A DNA stretch of 64,000 nucleotides. It comes from Geodermatophilus sabuli. Its GTDB lineage: Bacteria > Actinomycetota > Actinomycetes > Mycobacteriales > Geodermatophilaceae. The notes beneath the pieces were generated by a model. It ran no database searches, was not told the DNA's origin, and was given only the letters and a program-made list of their open reading frames with translations. The translations under genes were made by a program, and so were the position numbers. The DNA lies in contig NZ_OBDO01000004.1 of the NCBI RefSeq assembly GCF_900215145.1, positions 186,001-250,000 of the forward strand. Direction: 5' to 3'. Shown piece after piece: positions 12,341 through 21,309 of the stretch; position 1 is the first letter of the stretch; every line of letters starts with the position of its first letter.

Positions 12341-13174
12341 TCAGCCGGCGGTGAGCACCCCGGTGCCGAGCAGGACGAGCAGCAGCCCGCCCAGCAGCAC
12401 GCGGTAGACGACGAACGGCGTGAAGCTGCCACGGTCGAGGTAGCGCAGCAGCCAGGCGATCACGGTCAGGCCCACGCCGAAGGCGAGCACCGTGGCGAGG
12501 ACCGTCGGACCCCACGCCACCGTCTCACCGGCGACGTCGCCGGTGAGCGCCTCGTAGGCCTGGAAGAACCCCGACCCCAGGACGGCGGGGACGGCGAGCA
12601 GGAACGAGTAGCGCGCCGCGGCCGCCCGCGAGTAGCCGAGGAACAGGCCCATGGTGATCGTGCCGCCCGACCGCGAGACGCCGGGGATGAGCGCCATCGC
12701 CTGGGCGAAGCCGAAGGCGATGCCGTGCCCGACGGTGAGCTGGGTCAGCTCCCGCTTCTTCGAGCCCACGCGGTCGGCCCAGAACAGGATCAGCGAGAAC
12801 AGGATCAGCGCGGTGGCCACGATCCAGAGACTGCGGAAGGTGGTCTCGATGTCGTCCTGGAACAGCAGACCGAGGACGACGATCGGCACGGTGCCCACGA
12901 TGATCAGCCAGCCCATGCGCGCGTCGGGGTCGCTGTACCGCGAGCGGTTCCCCAGCGAGCGCACCCAGGCGGCGATGATCCGGCCGATGTCGCGGCGGAA
13001 GTAGAGCAGGACCGCGGCCTCGGTGCCGATCTGGGTGATGGCGGTGAACGCCGCGCCGGGGTCACCCCAGCCGAAGACCTCGCCCACCACCCGCAGGTGC
13101 GCGCTGGAGGAGATCGGCAGGAACTCGGTGAGGCCCTGCACCAGCCCGAGGACGATCGCTTCGACCCAGCTCAT
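12341..13174 (-). CDS. uppP: Undecaprenyl-diphosphatase
   Basis: An integral membrane enzyme of 277 residues that dephosphorylates undecaprenyl diphosphate so the lipid carrier of cell-wall synthesis can be reused; high dosage gives bacitracin resistance. The two family signatures are present: [16 protein letters not shown] near the N-terminus and [17 protein letters not shown] in the middle, with several hydrophobic helices between and after them. The ATG at 13174 gives the normal [14 protein letters not shown] start; the longer open frame upstream is spurious. It reads away from the aldo/keto reductase gene. Confidence 0.96.
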   Translation of the reverse strand: MSWVEAIVLGLVQGLTEFLPISSSAHLRVVGEVFGWGDPGAAFTAITQIGTEAAVLLYFRRDIGRIIAAWVRSLGNRSRYSDPDARMGWLIIVGTVPIVVLGLLFQDDIETTFRSLWIVATALILFSLILFWADRVGSKKRELTQLTVGHGIAFGFAQAMALIPGVSRSGGTITMGLFLGYSRAAAARYSFLLAVPAVLGSGFFQAYEALTGDVAGETVAWGPTVLATVLAFGVGLTVIAWLLRYLDRGSFTPFVVYRVLLGGLLLVLLGTGVLTAG

Positions 13175-13326
13175 CGGGTGCTCAGCCCCCGACGGGGTGT
13201 GGGCGTGCGGCGGCGGGGCGGGGCGGATCTGCAGAGCACGGGAGGCCACCCTAGGCGGGCGCGGGCCCGTTCCCGGCGCGCCGCCCCGGGAACCGCCGCT
13301 CCCCGGCCCGGGCGGGGGGTCGCCGG

Positions 13327-13332
13327 TAGGTT
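13327..13332 (+). promoter_or_regulatory. -10 box of a leaderless promoter
   Basis: TAGGTT ends 8 bases before the GTG of the aldo/keto reductase gene, the spacing expected for a transcript that starts at the start codon. It separates the true start from a long upstream open frame. Confidence 0.55.
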
Positions 13333-13340
13333 GGCCCCCC

Positions 13341-14312
13341 GTGGAACAACGCGCGCTGGGGCGCAGCGGCCTGGTCGTCTCCCGCCTGGCGCTGGGCACC
13401 ATGACCTGGGGTCGGGACACCGACGAGGACGAGGCCGCCATGCAGCTGACGGCGTTCGTCGACGCCGGCGGCACCCTGGTCGACACCGCCGACGTCTACT
13501 GCGACGGGGACAGCGAGCGCACCCTCGGGCGGCTGCTGGCCGACGTCGTCCCCCGCGCCGACGTGCTGGTCGCCACCAAGGCCGTCGGGCGCACCGCCCC
13601 CGGGCCGATGGGTCGCGGCGCGTCGCGCGGGCACCTGCTGGCCGCCCTCGACGCCTCCCTGGACCGGCTGGGTCTGGACCACGTGGACCTGTGGCAGCTG
13701 CACGCCTGGGACGACACGACGCCCGTCGAGGAGACCCTCGCCGCCTGCGACACCGCCGTCACCTCCGGCCGGGCCCGCTACGTCGGGGTCAGCAACTTCA
13801 CCGGCTGGCAGACCGCCCAGGCGGCGACCTGGCAGCGGGCCTGGCCGGGCCGGGTGCCGGTGGTGAGCACCCAGGTGGAGTACTCACTGCTGCAGCGCGG
13901 GGTGGAGCGGGAGGTCGTGCCGGCCGCCGAGGCGCTGGGGCTCGGCGTGCTCGCCTGGTCGCCGCTGGGCCGGGGGCTGCTCACCGGCAAGTACCGGCAC
14001 AGCACGCCGTCGGAGTCCCGCGGCGCCTCCCCGCAGTGGCAGGGGTTCATCGACGGGCTGCGCAGCGCGACGTCCGACCGGATCGTCGAGGCGGTGATCA
14101 CCGCCGCCGAGGGGCTGGGCACCAGCCCGCTGGCCGTCGCCCTGGCCTGGGTGCGGGACCGCCCCGGGGTCACCGCGCCGGTCGTCGGCGCGCGCACCGC
14201 GCAGCAGCTGCAGGCCTCGCTGGACGCCGACACGGTGCGGCTGCCGGCCGCGATCCGCACCGCGCTGGAGGACGTCTCCGCGCCCTACTTCGGATATCCC
14301 GAGCGGCGATGA
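13341..14312 (+). CDS. Aldo/keto reductase
   Basis: A 323-residue NADPH-dependent oxidoreductase with an (alpha/beta)8 barrel. The catalytic tetrad is visible: Asp and Tyr in [12 protein letters not shown], Lys in VLVATKAVG, and His in [17 protein letters not shown] and the C-terminal [11 protein letters not shown] are the conserved cofactor segments. It resembles the YajO/general stress-type subgroup, but the physiological carbonyl substrate is unknown. The downstream RecD-like helicase gene starts inside its stop codon (ATGA), so the two are one transcriptional unit despite unrelated functions. Confidence 0.93.
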   Translation: MEQRALGRSGLVVSRLALGTMTWGRDTDEDEAAMQLTAFVDAGGTLVDTADVYCDGDSERTLGRLLADVVPRADVLVATKAVGRTAPGPMGRGASRGHLLAALDASLDRLGLDHVDLWQLHAWDDTTPVEETLAACDTAVTSGRARYVGVSNFTGWQTAQAATWQRAWPGRVPVVSTQVEYSLLQRGVEREVVPAAEALGLGVLAWSPLGRGLLTGKYRHSTPSESRGASPQWQGFIDGLRSATSDRIVEAVITAAEGLGTSPLAVALAWVRDRPGVTAPVVGARTAQQLQASLDADTVRLPAAIRTALEDVSAPYFGYPERR

Positions 14313-16243
14313 ACGACCCCGTCTTCACCGCGTTCTGCGCCGCGGGGCTGTGGCCGGGTCTGGGCAGGCGAACCGCCGCGGAGCTGCCCGCCGCGGGCAT
14401 CACCTCCCCCGACGAGGTCACCGCCGACCGGCTGCTGAAGCTGCCCCGGGTGGGCCGGCAGCGCGCCGAGCGGCTGTTCTCCGGCTTCCTCGCGGCGGCG
14501 CCGACCTACGACGTCGTGGCGCTGCTGGTGGGCGCCGGCCTCGAGGCGAAGCTGGCCGCGACCGCCGCCGACACCCTGGGCAACGACGCCGCCCGGCGGC
14601 TGCGGGACGACCCGTGGGCGCTGCTCACGCTGCCCGGGGTCACCCTCGCCGACGCCGACCGGCTGGCGATCGCCGTCCTCCCCGGCGCCGACCGGCAGGA
14701 CACCCGGCGCGGCCGCGCGGTGGTGGCGATGACCCTGCGGACGGCGACCCGCGACGGGCACACCGTGCTGCCGGCGGACCTGGTCGTGGCCGCGCTGCGG
14801 GCCGAGCAGATCACCGACCCGGCGGCGGCGATCGTCGCGGCGGTCGAGTCCGGGGACGTGCTCGAGCACGAGCCGCCGGGACCGGAGGTGGATGACGAGG
14901 CCGATCTCGACGAGCTGCCCGAGCCGGACCCGGCGCTGCGGCTGCTCTCGCTGGCCCGCTACGGCATGGCCGAGGAGGCGGTGGCGGAGAACGTGGCGCG
15001 CCTGGCCGCCACCGCCGAGCGGATCGCCGACCCGGCCGCCGTCCGGTCGGTGGCCAAGGGGCTGGACGAGGCGCAGAAGCAGGCCGTGGCGCAGGTGCTC
15101 GGCGCCGGGGTGTCCCTGCTGACCGGCGGGCCCGGTACCGGCAAGAGCCGCACGGTCGCGGCGGTGGTCTCCCTGCTGCGGTCCAAGGGCAGCGAGGTCG
15201 CGCTCGCCGCTCCCACCGGTCGGGCGGCCAAGCGGCTGGAGGAGCTGACGGACCACCCGGCGGTCACGGTGCACCGGCTGCTGGGCGCCCAGGGCACCTC
15301 CGGCGGCTTCGCCCGCAACGAGGAGTGGCCGCTGGACGCCGACGTCGTCGTGGTGGACGAGGCCTCGATGCTCGACGTCGAGCTGACCGCGGCGCTGCTG
15401 GAGGCCTGTCCGGACGGCACCCACCTGCTGCTGGTCGGCGACCCGGCGCAGCTGCCCTCGATCGGCCCCGGCCACGTGCTGGGCGACCTCATCGACTCCG
15501 GCGTCGTCCCCGTCGTGGAGCTGACCACCCTCTACCGGCAGGCCGAGGGGGGCGCGATCGCGCGGCTGGCCAACGCCGTCCGGGGCGGGGAGCTGCCGCC
15601 GGTGGACTCCCCCGACCGCGAGGTGGTCGTCGTCCCGGCGGCCGGCAGCGCCGAGGCGGCCAAGCGGGTGGTGCAGCTGGTGACCGACTCGATCCCGCGG
15701 GCGCTGCGGATCGACCCGGCGACGGTGCAGGTCGTCACCCCGGTGCACCGCGGGCCGGCCGGCACGATCGAGCTGAACAAGGCGCTCAAGGCGGTGCTCA
15801 ACCCGGGCGACGGCACGGTGTGGGGGTTCGACGTCGGCGACCGTGTGGTGGCCACCGCGAACCACCTCGACCTCGAGCCGATCGGGTTCGCCAACGGCGA
15901 GGTCGGCGTGGTCACCGGCACCGGGGACGGCACCCTGGACGTCGACTTCGCCTCCGGGCCGGTCACGGTGAGCGGCTCCGCGATGAGCGACCTGCGGCAC
16001 GGCTGGGCGATCACCGTGCACCGCGCGCAGGGTTCGGAGTGGCCGGGCGTCGTCGTCGTCCTGCCGCCCGAGGCCGGCGGGATGCTGTCGCGGCCGCTGG
16101 TCTACACCGCGCTCACCCGCGCCCAGCGGCACCTGTCGATCGTGCACGCCAGCGGCGCGGCGCTGGCCCGGGCGGTGCGCCAGGTCGACGTGCGGCCCCG
16201 CCGCACCCGCCTCGCCCAGCTGCTCGCCGAGAACGCCGGCTGA
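14309..16243 (+). CDS. RecD-like (RecD2-type) DNA helicase
   Basis: A 644-residue superfamily 1B helicase. The N-terminal third holds helix-hairpin-helix-like segments (LLKLPRVGRQRAERL), as in RecD2. Helicase motifs follow in order: Walker A GGPGTGKSRTV (about residue 272), AAPTGRAAKRL, Walker B VVVDEASMLD, VGDPAQLPSIGPG, TTLYRQ, and the C-terminal ITVHRAQGSEWPGV and YTALTRAQRHL. No RecB or RecC gene is near, consistent with a stand-alone RecD2 that unwinds DNA 5' to 3' during repair. The ATG at 14309 overlaps the preceding stop by four bases. The protein is somewhat shorter than typical RecD2. Confidence 0.9.
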   Translation: MNDPVFTAFCAAGLWPGLGRRTAAELPAAGITSPDEVTADRLLKLPRVGRQRAERLFSGFLAAAPTYDVVALLVGAGLEAKLAATAADTLGNDAARRLRDDPWALLTLPGVTLADADRLAIAVLPGADRQDTRRGRAVVAMTLRTATRDGHTVLPADLVVAALRAEQITDPAAAIVAAVESGDVLEHEPPGPEVDDEADLDELPEPDPALRLLSLARYGMAEEAVAENVARLAATAERIADPAAVRSVAKGLDEAQKQAVAQVLGAGVSLLTGGPGTGKSRTVAAVVSLLRSKGSEVALAAPTGRAAKRLEELTDHPAVTVHRLLGAQGTSGGFARNEEWPLDADVVVVDEASMLDVELTAALLEACPDGTHLLLVGDPAQLPSIGPGHVLGDLIDSGVVPVVELTTLYRQAEGGAIARLANAVRGGELPPVDSPDREVVVVPAAGSAEAAKRVVQLVTDSIPRALRIDPATVQVVTPVHRGPAGTIELNKALKAVLNPGDGTVWGFDVGDRVVATANHLDLEPIGFANGEVGVVTGTGDGTLDVDFASGPVTVSGSAMSDLRHGWAITVHRAQGSEWPGVVVVLPPEAGGMLSRPLVYTALTRAQRHLSIVHASGAALARAVRQVDVRPRRTRLAQLLAENAG

Positions 16244-16275
16244 GGCCGACGGGCCCGAGGCCCTCCGCGCCCGGT

Positions 16276-16328
16276 GGCCCCGTGCAGGATCCCGCCGCGA
16301 GCCTGCGAACGGTGGGGGCACGGGGTCC
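16276..16328 (+). terminator. Conserved intergenic hairpin, copy 3 (diverged)
   Basis: Outer stem GGCCCCGTGC pairs with GCACGGGG-T-CC, inner stem CCCGCC pairs with GGTGGG, and the loop contains GAGCCTGCGA. It keeps the bulged T and loop of the copies at 6261 and 6353 while the stems differ with paired changes. It lies 32 bases after the helicase stop, between convergent genes, and is followed by a pyrimidine run. Confidence 0.6.
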
Positions 16329-16332
16329 TCTC

Positions 16333-17115
16333 TCAGTCGCGGCGGGCGAGGGCGGCGCGGGCGGCGCCGAGCAGCTGCCGGGTGGCGGCGTGCAGCTGCC
16401 CGGGGCAGGTGAGCGGCCGGGGGAACGGGATCCGCAGGTCGCGGGAGCTGGTGAGCCGCTCGATGCGCAGCCGGTAGCCGAACCGGTCGATCCCCAGGGG
16501 CCGGACGACGTCGCGCGGGCCGAGCTCCCCGGCGGGGATGCGGCTGCGCAGCAGGTGCAGCACCTCGGGGTGGTCGCGGTCGAGGTGGCGCAGCATCCCC
16601 GCCTCGACGCCGGCCAGCGGATCGGGGCGGGCGGCGGCGTACTCGGGGGGACCGATCTCGGCGCAGGAGGTGCCCTCGCGCAGCACCACCTCGGCGAGGT
16701 CCAGCCGCAGCAGGGTGGTGCCGCGCCCGACGTCGAGCAGGTGCCCCACCGGGCGGACGTCGGCGAAGGCCACCGCGGCGACCCGCTGGTCGGCGGGGTG
16801 CACGGGGGTGAGCCAGCCGGAGAGCCACAGCTGGGCGCGCAGCGAGTCGCGCAGCGGGACCGGCGCCCGGTCGCTGACCATCAGCACGGTGGTGAGGTCG
16901 GGCTCGGCGGCGAGGGCGGTGGCCACCTCTCCCCCGCTCGGCACGAGCACCAGCACCTGCCCGTCGCGGGTCGTCGCGTGGGCGAGCGGCCGGCTGGGCG
17001 CGAGGCCGCGAACGCACAGGGCGGCCGCCTCGCGGGAGGCGACGGTGCGGGCCCGTTCGGCCGGGTCGGCCAGCACGGCAGGCGGCGCGGGGGTCCGGCC
17101 GGGACTGGTCGTCAT
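16333..17115 (-). CDS. DUF2470 domain protein, iron-regulated
   Basis: A 260-residue cytoplasmic protein whose C-terminal third (MLRHLDRDHPEVLHLL then RPLGIDRFGYRLRI) matches the DUF2470 domain found at the end of HugZ-like haem-degrading enzymes. The N-terminal part (VPSGGEVATAL, VLMVSDRAPVP) is similar to the split-barrel partner region of actinobacterial DUF2470 proteins. An IdeR/DtxR-like box lies 33 bases upstream of the start, so expression should rise when iron is scarce; a role in haem or iron handling is inferred. The ATG at 17115 is preceded by GAGGGAG. The gene is convergent with the helicase gene. Confidence 0.75.
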   Translation of the reverse strand: MTTSPGRTPAPPAVLADPAERARTVASREAAALCVRGLAPSRPLAHATTRDGQVLVLVPSGGEVATALAAEPDLTTVLMVSDRAPVPLRDSLRAQLWLSGWLTPVHPADQRVAAVAFADVRPVGHLLDVGRGTTLLRLDLAEVVLREGTSCAEIGPPEYAAARPDPLAGVEAGMLRHLDRDHPEVLHLLRSRIPAGELGPRDVVRPLGIDRFGYRLRIERLTSSRDLRIPFPRPLTCPGQLHAATRQLLGAARAALARRD

Positions 17116-17147
17116 GGGGCGCTCCCTCGAGATCTGCGACACGGCAC

Positions 17148-17166
17148 TTAGGGCAGCCTAACCATA
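17148..17166 (-). promoter_or_regulatory. IdeR/DtxR-type iron box
   Basis: The 19-base site TTAGGGCAGCCTAACCATA matches the IdeR/DtxR consensus at 14 of 19 positions by eye, including both TTAGG and CTAACC arms. It sits upstream of the DUF2470 gene where an iron repressor would block transcription. Confidence 0.75.
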
Positions 17167-17339
17167 GTCGGACGGTCGGCGGAAGGTCCGGCCGGACGCG
17201 ACACCGCCCCGACCAGGGCGTCTCAGATCGAGACGGCGCGACTCCCCGGCGGCCCGTTGCCCCGCCCTCCCAGGCGGGTGTCCCATGGGCTGCACCCCGG
17301 GCGCCGGCCCGCGGCACCGGGTCCGACCAGGGGGCTGCC

Positions 17340-18986
17340 GTGCTCGTGACCACCTGCCGTCGCACCACCGTCATCGGCGTCGTCGCCGTCCTCACGCTGG
17401 GCACCGGCAGCGCCGTCGCCGGCGCGCGGGCCCCGGCCGCGGGGACGCCGGCCGCCGAGCCGGTGGTGCCCACCCTGACGTGGACCGACTGCGGCACCAC
17501 CGAGGCCGGGACGGCGGCCGGTGTCCAGTGCGCCACCGCGACGCTGCCCCTCGACCACGACGACCCGGCCGGCGCACAGGTGCAGATCGCCCTCGCCCGG
17601 GTGCCGGCTCCCGACCAGGCCGCGCGGGTCGGGTCGCTGTTCCTCAACTTCGGCGGCCCCGGCGGGACGACGGTCGACGTGCTGCAGGCCGCCGGCGCGG
17701 CGTTCCTCCCCGGGCTGAGCGGGCGCTTCGACGTCATCGGGTTCGACCCGCGCGGCGTCGGGCAGAGCTCGCCGGCCATCGACTGCGGCGTCAACCAGGA
17801 GACCGAGGGCATCTACTCCATCCCGGCACCCACACCCCTGGACATCGACGTGGACGCCTACGTGGCCAAGGCGCAGGGCTACGTGGACGCCTGCCTGGCC
17901 AACGGGCCGGTCCTCGAGCACGTGTCGACGGCGAACGTCGCCCGGGACATGGACCTGCTGCGCGCCGCCGTCGGGGACGAGCAGCTGAGCTACCTCGGCT
18001 TCTCCTACGGCACGTTCCTCGGCGCCACCTACGCGACCCTGTTCCCCGACCGGTACCGGACGATGGTGCTCGACGGCGCGATCGACGCCGAGGAGTACGT
18101 GCACGACCCGCTGAGCCACATCGCCGAGCAGACGGCCGGGTTCGAGCAGTCGCTGGCCCGGTTCGCCGAGGCGTGCGCGGTGGACCAGGTCGCGTGCTCG
18201 GGCTTCGGCGGCGCCGACCCGTACCTGGCCTTCGACCAGCTCGTCGCCGCGGCGAACGAGGCGCCGATCCCCGCCGACGGGTACCCCGCCGACCCGCGGG
18301 CGGTCACCGGCGACGACATCCTGACGGCGACCCTCGGGCAGCTCTACGCCAAGCGGCGGTGGGGCACGCTCGCGGCCGCGCTGGCGCAGGCGGCGGCTGG
18401 GGACGGCTCGGCCGTCCGGGCGATCGTGGACGGCTGGTACGGCCGCCGGGACGACGGCAGCTACTCCCCCGGCCTCGACCGGTACTTCACCATCGGCGCC
18501 TCGGAGCAGCGCTACCCCCGGGGCGACCTCGAGGTCTACCTCGACCGCGGCGCGGAGTCGTGGGCGTCGTTCCCGCACTTCTGGTCCAACAGCGGGTACG
18601 CCGAGATCAACTACGGGCTGTGGCCGGTCTCCGACGAGGACGCCTTCGCCGGTCCGTTCACCGTCCCGGCGTCGTCCCCGCCGGTGCTGGTCATCGGCAC
18701 CACCTACGACCCGGCGACGCCGTACCCGTGGGCGCAGCGGCTGACCGCCCAGCTCGGCAACGCGCGGCTGCTGACGATGGAGGGCGACAACCACACCGCC
18801 TACCTGCGCAACTCCGGCTGCATCACCGCCGCGGCCGACGTCTACCTCCTCGAGGGGACGCTGCCCGCCGAGGGCACCGTGTGCCGCCAGGAGGTGCCGT
18901 TCGTCGCCCCCGCCCCGGCCCCGGTCGAGGCTCCGACCGCCGTCCGCACCGACGTCCTCGGGTCGCTGCTGACCGGCGGGCGCTGA
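17340..18986 (+). CDS. Secreted alpha/beta hydrolase (tripeptidyl-aminopeptidase-like)
   Basis: A 548-residue exported serine hydrolase of the actinobacterial tripeptidyl aminopeptidase group. The N-terminus is a signal peptide (basic TTCRRTT, hydrophobic VIGVVAVLTL, then small residues). The catalytic serine is in LGFSYGTFLG, the oxyanion segment in LNFGGPGGT, the acid in GTTYDPATPYP and the histidine in GDNHTAY. A cysteine-containing C-terminal TAP-like domain (NSGCITAA, GTVCRQ) is present. It probably trims peptides outside the cell. GTG at 17340 and GTG at 17346 are both possible starts. A perfect hairpin follows the stop. Confidence 0.9.
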   Translation: MLVTTCRRTTVIGVVAVLTLGTGSAVAGARAPAAGTPAAEPVVPTLTWTDCGTTEAGTAAGVQCATATLPLDHDDPAGAQVQIALARVPAPDQAARVGSLFLNFGGPGGTTVDVLQAAGAAFLPGLSGRFDVIGFDPRGVGQSSPAIDCGVNQETEGIYSIPAPTPLDIDVDAYVAKAQGYVDACLANGPVLEHVSTANVARDMDLLRAAVGDEQLSYLGFSYGTFLGATYATLFPDRYRTMVLDGAIDAEEYVHDPLSHIAEQTAGFEQSLARFAEACAVDQVACSGFGGADPYLAFDQLVAAANEAPIPADGYPADPRAVTGDDILTATLGQLYAKRRWGTLAAALAQAAAGDGSAVRAIVDGWYGRRDDGSYSPGLDRYFTIGASEQRYPRGDLEVYLDRGAESWASFPHFWSNSGYAEINYGLWPVSDEDAFAGPFTVPASSPPVLVIGTTYDPATPYPWAQRLTAQLGNARLLTMEGDNHTAYLRNSGCITAAADVYLLEGTLPAEGTVCRQEVPFVAPAPAPVEAPTAVRTDVLGSLLTGGR

Positions 18987-18994
18987 GCGACCGC

Positions 18995-19026
18995 CGACCG
19001 GGCCGGGGTGCACCCCGGCCCGGTCG
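18995..19026. terminator. Bidirectional terminator hairpin
   Basis: A perfect 16-base inverted repeat without spacer (CGACCGGGCCGGGGTG and its complement) lies between the ends of two convergent genes. Confidence 0.8.
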
Positions 19027-19032
19027 CCGGGC

Positions 19033-19299
19033 TCAGGTGAGGTCGGGGTCCTCCTCCACGGGGACGTCGGCCTCCTGCTCGAGGACGTCGGCGGCGTCGG
19101 CCTCGCGGTCGCCCACCGGCCGCGCGGGCGCACCGGTGCCCCGCGGCCGGGCCACGAGCTGCTGGTCGAGGGCATCGGCCTCGGGCACGTCTCCCGCCGG
19201 CGGCGCGGCGTCGGCGGCGAGGGACACCTCGGGCGGATCGACCAGGTCCTGCTGCTCGGCGCGGTCGGCGTCGGTCGCGTCGGTGCCGGGGTCGGTCAC
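19033..19299 (-). CDS. Small acidic hypothetical protein
   Basis: An 88-residue, very acidic protein, rich in Asp, Glu and Ala, with a recognisable EADALDQQLVARP segment and an end in VPVEEDPDLT. It looks intrinsically disordered and is similar in style to small actinobacterial proteins of unknown function. The GTG at 19299 is preceded by a strong GGGAGGA site; the upstream open frame lacks such support. It is convergent with the secreted hydrolase. No function is proposed. Confidence 0.65.
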   Translation of the reverse strand: MTDPGTDATDADRAEQQDLVDPPEVSLAADAAPPAGDVPEADALDQQLVARPRGTGAPARPVGDREADAADVLEQEADVPVEEDPDLT

Positions 19300-19421
19300 G
19301 TCGTCCTCCCTCTCGTCATGCGGTCGGGCTCGGTGCCATCCTGCCGCCCGGCCGGGTGACCGGCAGGACGGGTGACCGCGAGCACGTGACCGGCAGGCGG
19401 CGGACAGGCACAATCGGGCGG

Positions 19422-19628
19422 ATGGAGGCGGTTGCCGGGGATTACGAGTTCGCGCCGCTGCGGATCCCGCCGGGTACGTCCCGGTCCGCAGCGGCGACCA
19501 TGCTGAGCCTGCAGTCGGACGTCGGTGGCTGGGAACTCGCCCGGCTCCAGCTGCACGCCGACGGCACGCGGAAGGCCATCCTGCGCCGGCGGGCGCGGTT
19601 GTCCTACCTGCCCAAACCACACATCTGA
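19422..19628 (+). CDS. DUF5703 family protein
   Basis: A 68-residue protein with YEFAPLRIPPGTSRSAA and GGWELARLQLHADGTRK, the pattern of the DUF5703 family that is common in actinobacteria and of unknown role. It is basic at the C-terminus (LRRRARLS). The ATG at 19422 is chosen because a CACAAT -10-like box ends 7 bases upstream, giving a leaderless start, and because the family begins here; an upstream start at 19356 only adds low-complexity residues. Confidence 0.8.
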   Translation: MEAVAGDYEFAPLRIPPGTSRSAAATMLSLQSDVGGWELARLQLHADGTRKAILRRRARLSYLPKPHI

Positions 19629-19642
19629 GCCCTGCGCCCCGA

Positions 19643-20599
19643 TCAGGGGACGAGCACGACCTTGCCCACGGTGCCGCGGTCGGCCAGCCGCGCCAGCGCC
19701 TGGGGGGCCTGGTCCAGCGGCAGCACGTCGCCCACCATCGGGTCGACCTGCCCGCTGGTGACCAGCGCCGTCAGCGCCTCGTGGGTGCTGGCGATCAGCG
19801 CGGGCTCCTTGGTGCGGTAGAGCCCCCAGTGCAGGCCGACGACGCTGTAGTTCTTGACCAGCGCGTGGTTGGCGGGGGCCTCGGGGATCCGGCCGCTGGT
19901 GAAGCCGACCACGACCAGCCGGCCTTCGAAGGCGATGCACTTGCGGGAGCGGTCGAAGACGTCGCCACCGACTGGGTCGTAGACGACGTCGGCCCCGTGC
20001 CCACCGGTGACCTCCTTGACGACGGCGACGAAGTCCTCGCTGGTGTAGTCCACGACGTGGTCGGCGCCCAGGTCCCGGCACACCTGCGTCTTGCGGGCCC
20101 CGCCGGCGGTGGCGATGACCCGCGCGCCCGCCGCCTTGCCGAGCTGGATGGCGGCCGACCCGACGCCCCCGGCGCCGGCGTGCACCAGCAGCCACTCCCC
20201 CGGCTGCAGGTGCGCCCGGCGGTGCAGGCCGACGTGCCCGGTCTGGTAGGTGAGGTAGAGGGCCGCGGCCTTCTCGTCGGGCATCCCGTCCGGCACCGGC
20301 CAGGCGTTGTCGGCGTCCATCAGCGCGTACTCGGCGAACGCACCCGGTCCGCCGGAGGGGCCGCCGATCACCCGCTGGCCGGTCCCGACGACCTCCCCGC
20401 ACAGCTCGACGCCGGGGGTGAACGGCAACGGCGGCCGCTCCTGGTACTTCCCCTGCACCATGAGGATGTCGGGGAAGTTCAGCGCTGCCGCCCGCACCCG
20501 CACGAGCACCTGGCCGTCGCCGGGGGTGGGCTGCTCGACGTCCTCCAGCCGCAGCACCGTCGAGGGATCTCCGAGTTCGCGGACCCGCCATGCACGCAT
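19643..20599 (-). CDS. NADPH:quinone oxidoreductase-like zinc-free MDR
   Basis: A 318-residue medium-chain dehydrogenase/reductase of the quinone oxidoreductase group. The N-terminal catalytic domain shows AAALNFPDILMVQGKYQ and PFTPGVELCGEV, and the Rossmann domain has HAGAGGVGSAAIQL, with DYTSEDF and VYDPVGG further on. The zinc ligands of alcohol dehydrogenases are absent, as in zeta-crystallin relatives that reduce quinones or enoyl compounds with NADPH. The ATG at 20599 starts the conserved MRAWRV. It is divergent from the methyltransferase gene across a gap with an inverted repeat. Confidence 0.9.
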   Translation of the reverse strand: MRAWRVRELGDPSTVLRLEDVEQPTPGDGQVLVRVRAAALNFPDILMVQGKYQERPPLPFTPGVELCGEVVGTGQRVIGGPSGGPGAFAEYALMDADNAWPVPDGMPDEKAAALYLTYQTGHVGLHRRAHLQPGEWLLVHAGAGGVGSAAIQLGKAAGARVIATAGGARKTQVCRDLGADHVVDYTSEDFVAVVKEVTGGHGADVVYDPVGGDVFDRSRKCIAFEGRLVVVGFTSGRIPEAPANHALVKNYSVVGLHWGLYRTKEPALIASTHEALTALVTSGQVDPMVGDVLPLDQAPQALARLADRGTVGKVVLVP

Positions 20600-20632
20600 G
20601 CCGCCGACCCTGCCAGACGCGCGGGTGACCGG

Positions 20633-20677
20633 TGTCACGGCCCCGGCCCGGCTCGCCCCGGCGGCGCGGCCGTGACA
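20633..20677. promoter_or_regulatory. 10-bp inverted repeat in a divergent promoter region
   Basis: TGTCACGGCC and GGCCGTGACA are separated by 25 bases between the divergent oxidoreductase and methyltransferase starts. It could be an operator pair or an RNA hairpin ahead of the methyltransferase gene; neither is proven. Confidence 0.4.
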
Positions 20678-20727
20678 GGGTGCGGGCCGGCGGTCGTCGC
20701 TCCCCATGGCGGCCGGGAAGGACGTCC

Positions 20728-21306
20728 ATGATCTCCCAGCTCACCGATCGGCTGCGCTTCCTGCGGGCCTTCGTGACCAACCCCCGCCAGGTGGGGGCCA
20801 TCCTGCCGACGTCGCGCTGGGCGGTGCGCGACATGCTCGACCTCGCCGACCTGCCCGCGGCCGGGCTGGTCGTGGAGCTCGGCGCCGGGACGGGCTCGCA
20901 GACCGGCGAGATCCTCGCCCGGCTGGGCCCGGACGCCCGTTTGGTGGCCCTGGAGATCGACCCGCAGCTGGCCAAGCTGCTCGGCGAGCGGTACCAGGAC
21001 CCGCGGCTGACCGTGGTCTGCGACTCCGCCGAGTTCCTCGACGCGCACCTGGACGGGTCGCTCGCCGACGTCGTGGTGTCCGCGCTGCCCTACACCTCGC
21101 TGGAGCCAGGGCTGCGGCGCCGGATCCTCGACGTGCTGCCGAAGGCGACGGCCCCGCAAGGCGTCACCCTGGTGATCCAGTACTCGCCGCTGATGCAGGG
21201 CGAGCTGCGCCGGCGGTTCGCCTCCGTGCGGCGCCGGGTCTCCCCGTGGAACGTGCCGCCGGCCTTCCTGTTCGCCTGCACCGGGCCGACCGGCCCGGCC
21301 CGGTAG
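20728..21306 (+). CDS. Class I SAM-dependent methyltransferase (PmtA/rRNA-dimethylase-like)
   Basis: A 192-residue Rossmann-fold methyltransferase. The start MISQLTDRLRFLRAFVTNPRQVGAILPTS and motif I (VVELGAGTGSQTGEIL) resemble phospholipid N-methyltransferases and KsgA-like dimethylases; VALEIDPQL is motif II and VVVSALPYTSL takes the place of motif IV. The likely substrate is a membrane phospholipid head group, but this is only a family-level inference. The N-terminal amphipathic helix may bind membrane. The ATG at 20728 agrees with the family start. It nearly touches the convergent SDR gene. Confidence 0.82.
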   Translation: MISQLTDRLRFLRAFVTNPRQVGAILPTSRWAVRDMLDLADLPAAGLVVELGAGTGSQTGEILARLGPDARLVALEIDPQLAKLLGERYQDPRLTVVCDSAEFLDAHLDGSLADVVVSALPYTSLEPGLRRRILDVLPKATAPQGVTLVIQYSPLMQGELRRRFASVRRRVSPWNVPPAFLFACTGPTGPAR

Positions 21307-21309
21307 CGG

